A DNA stretch of 64,000 nucleotides from Acheta domesticus (GCA_031308135.1 JAHLJT010009419.1:179274739-179338738); one strand, 5' to 3'; positions 22,096 through 35,667 are shown, numbered from the stretch's first letter. Notes: generated by a model from the sequence alone, not told the origin. Program-made: numbers and translations.

Positions 22096-24417
22096 TTAGA
22101 AGTCTATTGTTTGAAGAAATTCCTTACAACGGTGTTCATTTTTTGTTTGCATCATTATTAGAGACATGTGAATCTTAAGAATGTTGGCATGTGGTTGACA
22201 TCGCTTGTAAAAACAAGATATTATTCTAAAAAAAAACACGTGCAAGTGACTGAAAGGCAAGTTAATTTTATTATTTCTTGAATTCACGACACAATTTTAA
22301 TTATGGGAATAGTTCAAGGGCCTTGGAAAAATAATTAGTATATTAATTTGCAATGTTTGTTCCTCCCTCAAACAGACATCCAATAAATATAGGTTTACTA
22401 CGTACACATGTTACAAATATTAGGTAGAAAAAATGCATAACTTGCATATTTGTATTTTCTTCTAATATTTGTAACATGTAAGTGTGATAAAACTGTAGTA
22501 AGTGTATTTATCTGTTCCATAGCCCTGAAGAGAAAAAAGTTCCGGAACGTCGTCAAACTATGTACTAAGTAATTGCTGAACACCATGAACAATTTTGATG
22601 GTTAATTTTTAATTAGTTTCGTATGATAAACACTTATTGAACTTGATTGCAGTAATGAGACAGCGATTCTAAACAAAAACAAATTGCATAGCAGTTAAAA
22701 CGGTACGTGTGCATGTTGAAATTAATGAATGAATGACTTTTTAAGATAATGATTCCGGTTAAGATTTTAAAAATGTGTATTATATCGGATTGGAACACTT
22801 TATTCAAGTTTTTATTACTATCTTCAAAAATAAAGAGACAATCATTGACGAGATCTACCATAAATAAATGTTCTACTAAAGTTCGCCCTCATGGTATGGC
22901 TGATAGCATAAACTCTATATATCAAATAGCATCCTCCGTACTTTCTTATAAAAGCTTTATTCCAGCCACGACACAAGCTTCTAAGGTTTGTCGTAGGTTT
23001 TAGACTTTATGAGTAATTACTCTAACACTAGATTTTTAATCTTCGTTTTCTTCACAAAGAAGATTATGTTTAGTCATTAGTCATTTTTCTGATTCAATTT
23101 CAAAAGAACTTTCGATTCAATTCGTAAAGTACGTTCCTTGGAGGGCTCTGTTCTTTTTATCGCGCACTTATAACCAGACAATATAGCAGTGTTGCTATAG
23201 CGGATTTGAAGTCGGGCTAACGTAACGTCGATCAAAATTTAAAGCTTGCAAATACAAGTTAACCTAGACAATACTGTAGGAAAATGCTACTATCCTCAAC
23301 TAATTAAATTGCCTTTGCATAATGAGAAGTGGAAAGTATTACAAGGAGTCAAAATTTGATTTTTCGAATATTATTTCAGTGACTAAACTTTCGTGGCGCT
23401 ATCTCTCTTAAAAGTAAATTTCCTAACCGATTATGCTCACAATTTTTTCACGTTGTAAGCCATTCGTTAATTAATAACGTCGATTTATGAGAGTTGTTTT
23501 GTCTACAAGTGTACGCAAACAGAAATACATAATTTAAATAAAAAACACTCGCCAATAAAGTAAATAAATGTTTAAAGCAGTGGATCTACGTGTTATGACA
23601 ATTATCAGAAACATCTTTAACTTATAGTTTACTCATCTTTTCACAGTGAAATACCTAAAAAAAACCTGTTGCTATATATAACAAGATGGTAATCAATTTT
23701 CTCTGAATTATTATAGTGAAATTAGACTCGAAAATTAATTTCCCAGAATGACGAAAAAACTGCATATTTCCAAGCGATGACAACTTCGATGCAATGACAG
23801 TCCATTTGAGAGGAGCAGAGGGTAACTTTACAATTTTAAATGATAGATAAGAACCTATAATGTTTTCTTACAGATTTGATTTTACAAAAAATACATAAAA
23901 ATTATTATAATTATACAATAATGTTTTGTACTTAGTAATTAGATTCACACCTTGCGTTATCACAATATTAAAATGAATGGTAAGACATCAAATTAATTAT
24001 GGAAACGACTAGATATCGATAGGTCAGACTGCATACAGAACTTTTTCGTGGACTAACTCCCACGGAAGTGACTTGCACGAGATCCTTTGAACCATGACTT
24101 GGTCTAATTATGCGATCCTCGAGAAAATACCAATATGTGGGGCAAAACAATAGTTCGAGACACGTGGAGAATATAAGACTTCGGACGTTAATGTTTTATA
24201 CATATCTGGTTATGGACAAGGCTCTATTTTTCCTCTTCCCAGGGACAAATACCAATTAGATTACCAGATTTAAGATAATTAATATTTACTTCATCTCGAA
24301 TACTGTAACACGTTTGTTTATGAAGTAATAAAAGTGAATAATTATGAAAAGCCATTTTACAAAAATTTCAGCAAATAATTAGTTGGTTCCTGCGGAGTCT
24401 GAATAAAAAGGATTTAT
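22096..24417. other. AT-rich DNA between the two E repeats (copy 1)
   Basis: It holds the strong hairpin at 22405-22482 and otherwise only short, unrecognised frames. Confidence 0.5.
22405..22482. repeat. Strong AT-rich hairpin (copy 1)
   Basis: Arms of about 36 bp (starting ACATGTTACAAATATTAG) separated by a very short loop, also present at about 32259-32333. Long near-perfect stem, function unknown; a foldback relic or microRNA-like fold. Confidence 0.8.
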
Positions 24418-25030
24418 AGTACATTATGAGACGATCGTAATGATGGTATTAATACACGAGCGTGATATTACAATACGAAAGAAAACGAGCGAGTATCACA
24501 CGAGTTCACCTGTATTAATATCCATTACATCGAGTTTCATATGGTACTTTTTCTACGACTATTATAAGTTAAACTTTTACATTGAATCATTTCGTGGCAG
24601 CTGACATGAAGGATTCAGCCAAGGCCACTTAGCGGGCAGCTCTCTAACCCTACCCTTGCATGCTACCGCAGGTGGCTGTGGCTACCAGTCCGCCTGCGAT
24701 GGAGTACTGAGCTAGTCAAATAGGATAAAGTGAAATTAAAATCCAATTTATTTTAAATAATATTCCACGAAAAATTACAACTAATGAAAGACATGAAAAA
24801 TGACAAAAATAATAATATCAAATGTAATTTTAATGTTCACAATCGAATGAACATTGACTAGAACGATTCTCAATGATTCATTAAGTGTCAATACTTGGTT
24901 TGTAAACTTCTCTGAGATTGGTCAAGGAACTGTATCATAATGAAATCTGTATCGCAATGACTATCATTATGTAACTGTTTGCAGCCATCCAATGACAGCA
25001 TTATACAATGAGAGTAGAAAAAATGTATTT
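24418..25030. repeat. Hairpin-ended repeat E, member 2 (copy 1)
   Basis: It shares the layout of the member at 21521-22095 but carries an extra loop of about 55 bp inside the terminal hairpin. That loop is itself partly self-complementary (CGAGCGTGATA facing TATCACACGAG). Confidence 0.75.
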
Positions 25031-25099
25031 AAGAGTAGGGGGTAAAATATATTTAAGCAATGGATCATCGTACAGTAAGGGAAGAAGTGTGCAGAAGGT

Positions 25100-25781
25100 C
25101 GCTGATTTCAGTTCATTGTCTGCGCGCGAGTATTGTCTTATGAAATATTCCTCCTCCGGAAGTCGCGCTTATGGAGGTGCGGAGATGCCGACTTGGAACG
25201 AGCATTGACCTGCCTGGGGATCTCCCCCGCGAGACGGCGAGGTCGGCCGCGGCAGCGACCTACGCGCGGCGCGGCGCGGCGGGAGGGCTGGGCGCCACTA
25301 GGGACCAGCTGGGATGTCCGCCTCCGCCTCCTCCCCCTCCTCCGCCGCCGCGGGCGAAGAAGATACAATGCGCAAAGTGCGAGGAGAGGCACCGCGTCAG
25401 GCGACGTCTCCCCTGAACACGGCAGCCCCGTTACCCGCTGGCCGACATTGACGGACGCCTCACGCCCGACGCCAGGCGGCATGCAAACATTATCGTGCCA
25501 CTTCGGCGGTTTCATTCAGCTGCGGAAGACGCTACATTGGCTGCAGAATGGGCGCTGCCCGCCCCGCCCGCCCCACCCCGCCCGCCCCCCGCCTCGCCCA
25601 CCCGTCCGCCCGGAAGACGCCGTCGCAGCCACCGCGCCCTACTGGCGTCGCCACCACCGCCGCCGCCACCGCACCGTCGCCGCCGCCGCCGCCGCGCCGC
25701 CGCGCCGCCGCCGCCGCCGCGCCGCCTCGCCGCCGCCGCCGCCGCCGCCGCCGGCGTCGCGACGCGACCTAATTAATGGCC
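25100..25781. promoter_or_regulatory. Second CpG/CCG-rich island, copy 1, cut by gap
   Basis: CpG-dense DNA with (CCG)n toward the gap, duplicated at 34950-35692. Candidate promoter or first exon; frames are open on both strands because of composition. The GC-rich repeat probably caused the assembly break. Confidence 0.4.
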
Positions 25782-26781
25782 NNNNNNNNNNNNNNNNNNN
25801 NNNNNNNNNNNNNNNNNNNNNNNNNNNNNNNNNNNNNNNNNNNNNNNNNNNNNNNNNNNNNNNNNNNNNNNNNNNNNNNNNNNNNNNNNNNNNNNNNNNN
25901 NNNNNNNNNNNNNNNNNNNNNNNNNNNNNNNNNNNNNNNNNNNNNNNNNNNNNNNNNNNNNNNNNNNNNNNNNNNNNNNNNNNNNNNNNNNNNNNNNNNN
26001 NNNNNNNNNNNNNNNNNNNNNNNNNNNNNNNNNNNNNNNNNNNNNNNNNNNNNNNNNNNNNNNNNNNNNNNNNNNNNNNNNNNNNNNNNNNNNNNNNNNN
26101 NNNNNNNNNNNNNNNNNNNNNNNNNNNNNNNNNNNNNNNNNNNNNNNNNNNNNNNNNNNNNNNNNNNNNNNNNNNNNNNNNNNNNNNNNNNNNNNNNNNN
26201 NNNNNNNNNNNNNNNNNNNNNNNNNNNNNNNNNNNNNNNNNNNNNNNNNNNNNNNNNNNNNNNNNNNNNNNNNNNNNNNNNNNNNNNNNNNNNNNNNNNN
26301 NNNNNNNNNNNNNNNNNNNNNNNNNNNNNNNNNNNNNNNNNNNNNNNNNNNNNNNNNNNNNNNNNNNNNNNNNNNNNNNNNNNNNNNNNNNNNNNNNNNN
26401 NNNNNNNNNNNNNNNNNNNNNNNNNNNNNNNNNNNNNNNNNNNNNNNNNNNNNNNNNNNNNNNNNNNNNNNNNNNNNNNNNNNNNNNNNNNNNNNNNNNN
26501 NNNNNNNNNNNNNNNNNNNNNNNNNNNNNNNNNNNNNNNNNNNNNNNNNNNNNNNNNNNNNNNNNNNNNNNNNNNNNNNNNNNNNNNNNNNNNNNNNNNN
26601 NNNNNNNNNNNNNNNNNNNNNNNNNNNNNNNNNNNNNNNNNNNNNNNNNNNNNNNNNNNNNNNNNNNNNNNNNNNNNNNNNNNNNNNNNNNNNNNNNNNN
26701 NNNNNNNNNNNNNNNNNNNNNNNNNNNNNNNNNNNNNNNNNNNNNNNNNNNNNNNNNNNNNNNNNNNNNNNNNNNNNNNNN
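25782..26781. other. Assembly gap, exactly 1000 N
   Basis: The round length marks a placeholder of unknown size. Flanks overlap by about 8.7 kb, so the true gap length may be negative. Confidence 1.
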
Positions 26782-26993
26782 ACCGCGCCGCCGGTCTCCT
26801 CCCCCCACCCTTCTCCCCACTCCACCGCCGCCCTCACTGCGATCGTCTTCACTGCTGCCGCCGCCACCGCCGCCACCGCCGCCGCCACCGCCGCCACCGC
26901 CACCGCCGCCACCGCCACCGCCGCCACCGCCAGCGCCACCGCCGCCACCGCCGCCCACCGCCACCGCCGCCACCACCGCCACCGCCGCCACCG

Positions 26994-27024
<31 letters not shown>

Positions 27025-27450
27025 TCGGGTGCTCACATGCTCCGTTTTCGGCTGGCGCAGGCGTCGCTCTCAGGCCAGCAGACGGTACCACGGTCGTGGC
27101 GGCAAGCGGAGGGGGCGGCGGTCTTGGCGGTGGCGGCGGCGGGGTCGGCGGCGGGGTCGGCGGCGGGGGCGGCGGGCGGGGGCGGCGGCGGGGCGGCGGC
27201 GGGGGCGGCGGCGGGGGCGGCGGCGGGGGCGGCGGCGGGGGCGGCCGCGGGGGCGGCGGCGGGGGCGGCGGCGGGGGCGGAGGCTGCGGCGGCTGCAGCA
27301 GCGGCGGTGGCAGCGGTGGCGGCGGTGGGGGGCCCTCACACGCGAGCGCCTGAAGGATGTTTGTGGCACGCCCCACGCCCTCTGGGCCACGACCCTTGCG
27401 CTTTCGCTCCCCCGCCCCCGCGCGCTGGCAACGTCTCTCCCTCTTCTCTC
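26782..27450. promoter_or_regulatory. CCG/GGC-rich CpG island, copy 2
   Basis: Counterpart of 17041-17660. It is longer in the GGC half, with an almost pure (GGCGGCGGGG)n run at about 27130-27285 that is G-quadruplex-prone on the plus strand. Confidence 0.4.
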
Positions 27451-27831
27451 TCATTTTCCGCAATGCAATTTCTGGTCTTCACTTGTTCGTTGCCAAGCGG
27501 AGGGGCCTCCCTTTAAACGACTGTGTAATCGTATCGCTGTACAGGTGACAGACCCATGCGCCGACCCATTGCGATCGAATAATCGGAGAATACACGTTCA
27601 GAAAGAAGTTGGAATTAACGAACTCATCCTGCTTTTTGTGCTGAAGAAGAACTCTGTTTTTGACTACTCCGATACCTTCTTTGTGTTCTATTCTTTTATT
27701 GAAATTTGAATAAAACATTTTTAGTTCGTTACGCGAGTTCCATGACGTAAAATGTTCTGTTATTTTTGTTGCGCCCAAAGTTATTCCTTTATAACATTTG
27801 AAAATGGTTGACATGATTTTCAAACCAGCTT

Positions 27832-28260
27832 AGGTGGCTCAGGACACCAGTCGATGTCGCTGCAATGCTTATGACCGGGAGATCCTAGCGGTCGAGCTCC
27901 GACCGCGCCAGGATTTTCGACACTGGCCAGAGAGCTAGGTCGAATTCAGCCGCTGTCTGGAGGAGAATTCTAGCGGCCGGCTGATCTGCCCAGTAGTTTT
28001 CCGTGGTTACTTCGATCGACACCAGGTGAATGACTGAGCAGTATCCTAACAAACGGCCATGAACCGTGCGCGATCTTTCCTTCCCCTTCCTTCATCAATA
28101 CTTGCACCTTGATTATACACGCCTACGTGCACTACATTACCACACATGCCGGGAGACCAGACTGGCGCTTACAGCCAGTCTCGGCTGGGGCATGGTGGGA
28201 GATACCTGGTTCGGAACCTGGTTTCTTTTGTACCGATACGAACATTACACAGCGAGTACT
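27832..28260 (+). repeat. Dispersed repeat F, copy 3
   Basis: Near-identical to 18058-18480, being the same locus in the second contig. Confidence 0.65.
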
Positions 28261-28559
28261 TCAAATCTAAGCGAAGCTGCGTCCCCGCTGCGGTCGTGCG
28301 CGCAGTGAGATCACCTCACGTGAACTTCCGTTCTCACGAGGGCTGATGCTATCTCCTGCGTCGTGGGCGCCTCCTCTACTGCTCTCTTTTCATCACGAAA
28401 GCGGGCAGAGGGCGACGAGTGCTTTCTCGTCCCCCCTTTAGTCACATCCACGATATCAATTCAATAAGAAGAAAAAGGGGATGTTAAAAGTGTGTATTAA
28501 ATAGATGTTCTGGAAGAAAAAACCTCTACTCATTGTTGTGCCCAAATCCCATACTCAGT

Positions 28560-29125
28560 AATATCTGTAACCTCTCCAAGTCCTTTCAATATGCAAATCA
28601 TTCTAACTATCCTAAAACCACTGAGTGTTAGACTTGCGAAGTACCGTGTTGAGCTTGACATTGAATCTCATGATATCATGAAGAGGAAATTCAACCCTCT
28701 TCCCCCTTGGGATCATAGCAGAAGGCATCAGGTGGTTATAACCAGACTGCGTATAGGTCATTTTAAGCTTAACCATAGCTGCCTAATGAAGAAGACTACT
28801 CCTGACCTTTGCCCAAGTTACAATCTCCCAGTATCGACTATGCACCTCATTGACTGACAGAGACTGACAGAGAAAGTCTCATCATTACTGGTGATCTTCA
28901 TTCTATATTCATTCTATATTCAACTCCTACTACGACCACATGAATATTATTCAACATCTTACGAAATTTAATCTGATAAATTGTATTTAACAATTGAGTG
29001 CTTTATGTTTCATGTAATTGTCTGTATGTGTTTGTAACTGTTGTAAACTTTTATAGATACTGTATTTTTGTAACTGTGGTCGTCGATGACCTAGTTGTTT
29101 CTAGGAAGACCCTAAATAAATAATT
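28560..29125 (+). pseudogene. Jockey-type retrotransposon 3' end (copy 2)
   Basis: Counterpart of 18786-19345. Here the frame 28591-28857 is open and reads RRHQVVITRLRIGHFKLNHS, then LCPSYNLP. The Cys spacing of the knuckle is degraded (only one Cys pair member is clear). The 3' tail CCTAAATAAATAATTTAAAA lies at 29110-29129. Confidence 0.83.
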
Positions 29126-29639
29126 TAAAACAATCCTTTTTAATTATTTTTTTTATTTTGACTTGCGAAAGTGATGTGTTGCATTCAGATTCCTGAGTAG
29201 ATATAAGTTATTCTGCAATTTTAGAGAATTAAACCCAATTCAAACGGGTTTCCTCCTTCAAATGATTGGTTTTGCACTTTATGCATCTGAGTGCGAAGCT
29301 GTCACAAATATGTGCGTGTTTATTAGTAAGAATGACGAAGGTCACTGTGTATAATTAGGTAACAAGCGCTACAATAAAGATACATATTAATGATGACCTC
29401 AGGTTACACTGATGCAATGTTTAATATGAAAATTTCTTACTAGATTCCCATGGATTTCAATTGCATTGGCCTGCAGCAGCTATAATACTGGCCTGCAGCA
29501 TCAAAATGCTGCAGAGCTAAACCACAAAATGGTTTTCAAGTAAAATGCACACATTGCTCAAAAATCAAACTTTCTTACAACACTGCAATAAATTAAATAT
29601 TTTAACAAAAACAGTCATCAGGAATATTGCAGTAACTTA

Positions 29640-29699
<60 letters not shown>

Positions 29700-31375
29700 A
29701 CACACATAGGTTTATCCTCTGCCTATAATACAGTTAAATTTCTTGATACGGCATGTGAAATAAATTAATTTCTAAGAAATGGATCACACCTGTTAATGTC
29801 TAAGGTAAATCATTAGAAAATACTGGATGCGATTTTACTTGGATGATAACCTCGCTGGTTTCAGATTAATTGGGTCAATTATGTTCTTTGAGAAATTGTA
29901 GGTTTTTTGCGTATTGTACGCGGACGTTTTCTTGAGCATAGGAATCCCTACCACAGTTTAATATAACGGTTGCGAAGCTCCCTATAATTTTTTCGTCCGG
30001 TGCGACCTTAGTGCGCCCAGTGGCGAGCAAGAGGAAGCACCAGTTTGTTGAGGTGCGGCATATATATTTGCATGCAGTTAACACGTGGTTTACTTGATGG
30101 TATGTGATAGCAGTGCAATTATGATGCAGTGAGTTGAATCGATTGAAAATTATTTATTTTCCGCTCTTAGCTCACTTGCCATTGTTAAATTGTGATTGAT
30201 AACATCATTTGCAACTAACATCTGCATGCATTTATGAACGATTAAAAATGCCAACAACATTCGGAAATGCCAGTAGTGCAATAGTACCCCAATGCCATAG
30301 CACCCCAATTGTAGCAACAATCAAAAGAATTCGCCAAACGTATCCTTCTTTAGGTTTTCTAAAGATACAGAAAGCAAGGCGTTAACAAAATTGTTTATGA
30401 ATGTTATTTCAAAGCGAATTTGCAATAAACTGATTCAAAGGTTTTCTTGTTTACGTTATATATTGATTAATGTATATTTTTTATACTTTAGGCGGTGAAA
30501 TAATTTTGGATGTTAAGAAAAATTCTATGTCAGCTAATAAATACCATGTAAATCTTGATTTACGCTATTTTATTTATATTATGGTTACTTCATTTTAATT
30601 TATTATCATAATAAAAAATCTCTTAAGGACTGGTTCACCCTAAAGAGATAAGCAAAACCACCCCTTGTTCTGACAGGAGGCCCAGCCTTTTAGATATTCA
30701 ATGGCTTTTATCATCATATTAAAATTATATTTATTACTTTAAAATATTACTGTAATATCTAGGTGTAGGACCCCCATCTCAATAAGGTTTTTCGTGCAGT
30801 TTTCTTTGATTAATAAAACAAAATGTTGAGATGGTCACTCGTTTATGTTCTGCACAGTAAGTGAGGATTTTATCCTTCCTCTTTGAGAGTAATGCATTTG
30901 TATTTTATGATAAACTTGATATGAGTGTTTTATTATGTATACCAAATATTTTCAGATGTTTTGCACATGTCTACGTGATGTTTTAAAAGTGTTCTAAAAT
31001 GTTAAGCATTAAAAATTATGAATTACTAGGCAATCCCCTGTTATCTCGTATAGCCTTAAAGACAGACGCCTCTTGCTATTTGCGTATTTCTATGAATACA
31101 TATACTGTGGGTAAATTATGAATACAAGATAGGAATGAGTGTTGTTAACAACATTTAATAACAAAAAACTCTTGTTCTCTTTTTATAGACGCTCTTTGGT
31201 TCGAAAATACAGATACACAGTTGGTTTGATAGTATTGGCGTCGAAACAACCTAACCTCTGTCATATAACGAAATGACTCACGATGCTAAATAAGGGTTTG
31301 AAGATTAACAATAGTAATATTTTTGATAAATATTGTGTTTCATTGTTTGTAGTAATGTAAAAAAGTTTGTTTAAT
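29126..31375. other. AT-rich DNA (copy 2 of 19346-21520)
   Basis: Same content as copy 1 apart from the expanded (AT)n and small indels. Confidence 0.5.
29642..29697. repeat. (AT)n microsatellite, expanded relative to copy 1
   Basis: About 28 TA units here against about 7 at 19845-19858. Confidence 0.95.
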
Positions 31376-31952
31376 AGTACATTATGAAACGATGATGTAA
31401 TGATGGGTATTAATACCCATTACATCGAGTTTCATACGGTACTTTTTCTACGACTTATGGTAACTTTTGTAAGTTAAACTTCTCCACCGAATCGTTTCGT
31501 GGCAGTTGACATGCAAAATTCAGCCAAGGCCACCTAGCAGACACCTCTCTACCTTACACCCGCAGGTGGCTTTGTTTTACTAGAGCGCCCGCGAGGGACT
31601 ACAATAGTTGCGGCAATAATATTCCGACGTCACCATTTTCGCATTTTCTCTCATTTCTGGAAACGTCATACGAAATAATATTTCACTTAAAAATTACCAC
31701 TAATAAAAAAAATTTTAAAAACTGCGAAGCCTAATATAATAATAAATACAATTTTAATAATCACACCCGAACGAAACATTTACTGCAACGATTCTCAATG
31801 ATTAATGAAGTGCCAATACGTGGTTTGTAAGCGTCCCTGTGATTGATCAAGAACCTGCATCTTAGTGAAAACTGTATCGAAATGACCATCATTATACAAA
31901 TGGTTGCAGCCATCCAATGACAGCATTATACAACGGGAGTAGAAAAAGATAC
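31376..31952. repeat. Hairpin-ended repeat E, member 1 (copy 2)
   Basis: Counterpart of 21521-22095. The terminal hairpin (31376-31441) is more complete here, with GGGTATTAATACCC at its tip. Confidence 0.75.
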
Positions 31953-34274
31953 TTAGAAGTCTATTGTTTGAAGAAATTCCTTACAACGGTGTTCATTTTT
32001 TGTTTGCATCATTATTAGAGACATGAGAATCTTAAGAATGTTGGCATGTGTTGACAGCGCTTGTAAAACAAGATATTATTCTAAAAACAAACACGTGCAA
32101 TGACTGCAAGGCAAGTTAATTTTATTATTTCTTGAATTCACAACCACAATTTTAATTATGGGAATAGTTCAAGGGCCTTGGAAAAATAATTAGTATATTA
32201 GTTTGCCAATGTTTGTTCCCTCAAAGCAGACATCCAATAAATATAGGTTTACTACGTACACATGTTACAAATATTAGGTAGAAGAAAAATGCATAACTTG
32301 CATATTTGTATTTTCTTCTAATATTTGTAACATGTAAGTGTGATAAAACTGTAGTAAGTGTATTTATCTGTTCCATAGCCCTGAAGAGAAAAAAGTTCCG
32401 GAACGTCGTCAAACTATGTACTAAGTAATTGCTGAACACCCATGAACAATTTGATGGTTAATTTTATTTAATTTCGTATGATAAACACTTATTGAACTTG
32501 ATTGCAGTAATGAGACAGCGATTCTAAACAAAAACAAATTGCATAGCAGTTAAAACGGTACGTGTGCATGTGAAATTAATGAATGAATGACTTTTTAAGA
32601 TAATGATTCCGGTTAAGATTTTAAAAATGTGTATTATATCGGATTGGAACACTTTATTCAAGTTTTTGTTAGTGTCTTCAAAAATAAAGAGACAATCATT
32701 GACGAGATCTACCATAAATAAATGTTCTACTAAAGTTCGCCCTCATGGTATGGCTGATAGCATAAACTCTATATATCAAATAGCATCCTCCGTACTTTCT
32801 TATAAAAGCTTTAATTCCAGCCACGACACAAGCTTCTAAGGTTTGTCGTAAGTTTTAGACATTCTGAGTAATTACTCTAACACTAGATTTTTAATCTTCG
32901 TTTTCTTCACAAAGAAGATATATATTTAGTCATTAGTCATTTTTCTGATTCAATTTCAAAGAACTTTCGATTCAATTCGTAAAGTACGTTCCTTGGAGGG
33001 CTCTGTTCTTTTTATCGCGCACTTATAACCAGACAATATAGCAGTGTTGCTATAGCGGATTTGAAGTCGGGCTAACGTAACGTCGATCAAAATTTAAAGC
33101 TTGCAAATACAAGTTAACCTAGACAATACTGTAGGAAAATGCTACTATCCTCAACTAATTAAATTGCCTTTGCATAATGAGAAGTGGAAAGTATTACAAA
33201 GGAGTCAAAATTTGATTTTTCGAATATTATTTCAGTGACTAAACTTTCGTGGCGCTATCTCTCTTAAAAGTAAATTTCCTAACCGATTATGCTCACAATT
33301 TTTTCACGTTGTAAGCCATTCGTTAATTAATAACGTCGATTTATGAGAGTTGTTTTGTCTACAAGTGTACGCAAACAGAAATACATAATTTTAAAATAAA
33401 AAAACACTCGCCAATAAAGTAAATAAATGTTTAAAGCAGTGGATCTACGTGTTATGACAATTATCAGAAACATCTTTAACTTATAGTTTACTCATCTTTT
33501 TCACAGTGAAATACGTAAAAAAAACTTGTCGCTATATATAACAAGATGGTAATCAATTTTCTCTGAATTATTGTAGTGAAATTAGATTTGAAAATTAATT
33601 TCCCAGAATGACGAAAAAACTGCATATTTCCAAGCGATGACAACTTCGATGCAATGACAGTCCATTTGAGAGGAGCAGAGGGTAACTTTACAATTTTAAA
33701 TGGTAGATAAGAACCTATAATGTTTTCTTACAGATTTTGATTTTACAAAAAATACATAAAAATTAATATAATTATACAATAATGTGTTTTGTACTTAGTA
33801 ATTAGATTCACACCTTGCGTTATCACAATATTAAAATGAATGGTAAGACATCAAATTAATTATGGAAACGACTAGATATACGATAGGTCAGACAGAACTT
33901 TTTCGTGGGACTAACTCCCACGGAAGTGACTTGCACGAGATCCTTTGAACCATGACTTGGTCTAATTATGCGATCCTCGAGAAAATACCAATATGTGGGG
34001 CAAAACAATAGGTCGAGACACGTGGAGAATATAAGACTTCGGACGTTAATGTTTTATACATATCTGGTTATGGACAATGCTCTATTTTTCCTCTTCCCAG
34101 GGACAAATACCAATTACATTACCAGATTTAAGATAATTAATATTTACTTCATCTCGAATACTGTAACACGTTTGTTTATGAAGTAATAAAAGTGAATAAT
34201 TATGAAAAGCCATTTTACAAAAATTTCAGCAAATAATTACTTGGTTCCTGCGGAGTCTGAATAAAAAGGATTTA
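31953..34274. other. AT-rich DNA between the two E repeats (copy 2)
   Basis: Same content as 22096-24417, including the hairpin at about 32259-32333. No gene is seen. Confidence 0.5.
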
Positions 34275-34880
34275 TAGTACATTATGAGACGACGATGGGT
34301 ATTAATACACGAGCGTGATATTGCAATACGAAAGAGAAACGAGCGAGTATCGTAAACTTCACACGAGTGTATTAATATCCATTACATCGAGTTTCATATG
34401 GTACTTTTTCTACGACTATTATAAGTTAAACTTTTACATTGAATCATTTCGTGGCAGCTGACATGAAGGATTCAGCCAAGGCCACTTAGCGGGCAGCTCT
34501 CTAACCCTACCCTTGCATGCTGCCGCAGGTGGCTGTGGCTACCAGTCCGCCTGCGATGGAGTACTGAGCTAGTCAAATAGGATCAAAGTGAAATTAAAAT
34601 CCAATTTATTTTAAATAATATTCCACGAAAAATTACTACTAATGAAAGAAATGAAAAATGACAAACATAATATCAAATGTAATTTTAATGTTCACAATCG
34701 AATGAACATTGACTAGAACGATTCTCAATGATTCATTAAGTGTCAATACTTGGTTTGTAAACTTCTCTGAGATTGGTCAAGGAACTGTATCATAATGAAA
34801 TCTGTATCGTAATGACTATCATTATGTAACTGTTTGCAGCCATCAAATGACAGCAATATACAATGAAAGTAGAAAAAATG
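34275..34880. repeat. Hairpin-ended repeat E, member 2 (copy 2)
   Basis: Counterpart of 24418-25030. Confidence 0.75.
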
Positions 34881-34949
34881 TATTTAAGAGTAGGGGGTAA
34901 AATATATTTAAGCAATGGATCATCGTACAGTAAGGGAAGAAGTGTGCAG

Positions 34950-35547
34950 AAGGTCGCTGATTTCAGTTCATTGTCTGCGCGCGAGTATTGTCTTATGAAA
35001 TATTCCTCCTTCGCGAAGTCGCGCTTATGGAGGTGCGGAGATGCCGACTTGGACCGAGCATTGACCTGCCTGGCGATCTCCCCCGCGAGACAGCGAGGTC
35101 GGCCGCGGCAGCGACCTACGGCGCCGGCGCGGCGGGAGGGCTGGGCGTCACTAGGGACCAGCTGGGATGTCCGCCTCCGCCTCCTCCCCCTCCTCCGCCG
35201 CCGCGGGCGAAGAAGATACAATGCGCAAAGTGCGAGGAGAGGCCCCGCGTCAGGCGACGTCTCCCCTGAAACACGGCAGCCCCGTTACCCCGCTGGCCGA
35301 CATTGACGGACGCCTCACGCCCGACGCCAGGCGGCATGCAAACATTATCGTGCCACTTCGGCGGTTTCATTCAGCTGCGGAGACGCTACATTGGCTGCAG
35401 AATGGGCGCTGCCCGCCCCGCCCCACCCCGCCCCGCCTCGCCCACCCGTCCGCCCGGAAGACGCCGTCGCAGCCACCGCGTCCTACTGGCGTCGCCACCA
35501 CCGCCGCCGCCACCGCCACCGTCGCCGCCACCGCCGCCACCACCACC

Positions 35548-35579
<32 letters not shown>

Positions 35580-35631
35580 CGCGCCGCCGCCGCCGCCGCC
35601 GCCTCCGCCGCCGCCGCCGCCGCCGCCGCCT

Positions 35632-35667
<36 letters not shown>

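Larger units (their letters stand above)
17041..25781. repeat. 8.7 kb block, copy 1 (end of left contig)
   Basis: The whole block recurs at 26782-35692 in the same orientation and order, with high identity broken by small indels. Copy 1 ends exactly at the 1000-N gap and copy 2 begins exactly after it. The first base after the gap matches 17041 and the last base before it matches 35692. This geometry is that of overlapping contig ends, not a normal tandem duplication. Confidence 0.95.

Noticed and set aside
25133..27709. 858-codon plus-strand frame and similar frames through the gap
   Set aside because: Most of the frame is N and the rest is CCG/GGC repeat; no evidence of a real protein.
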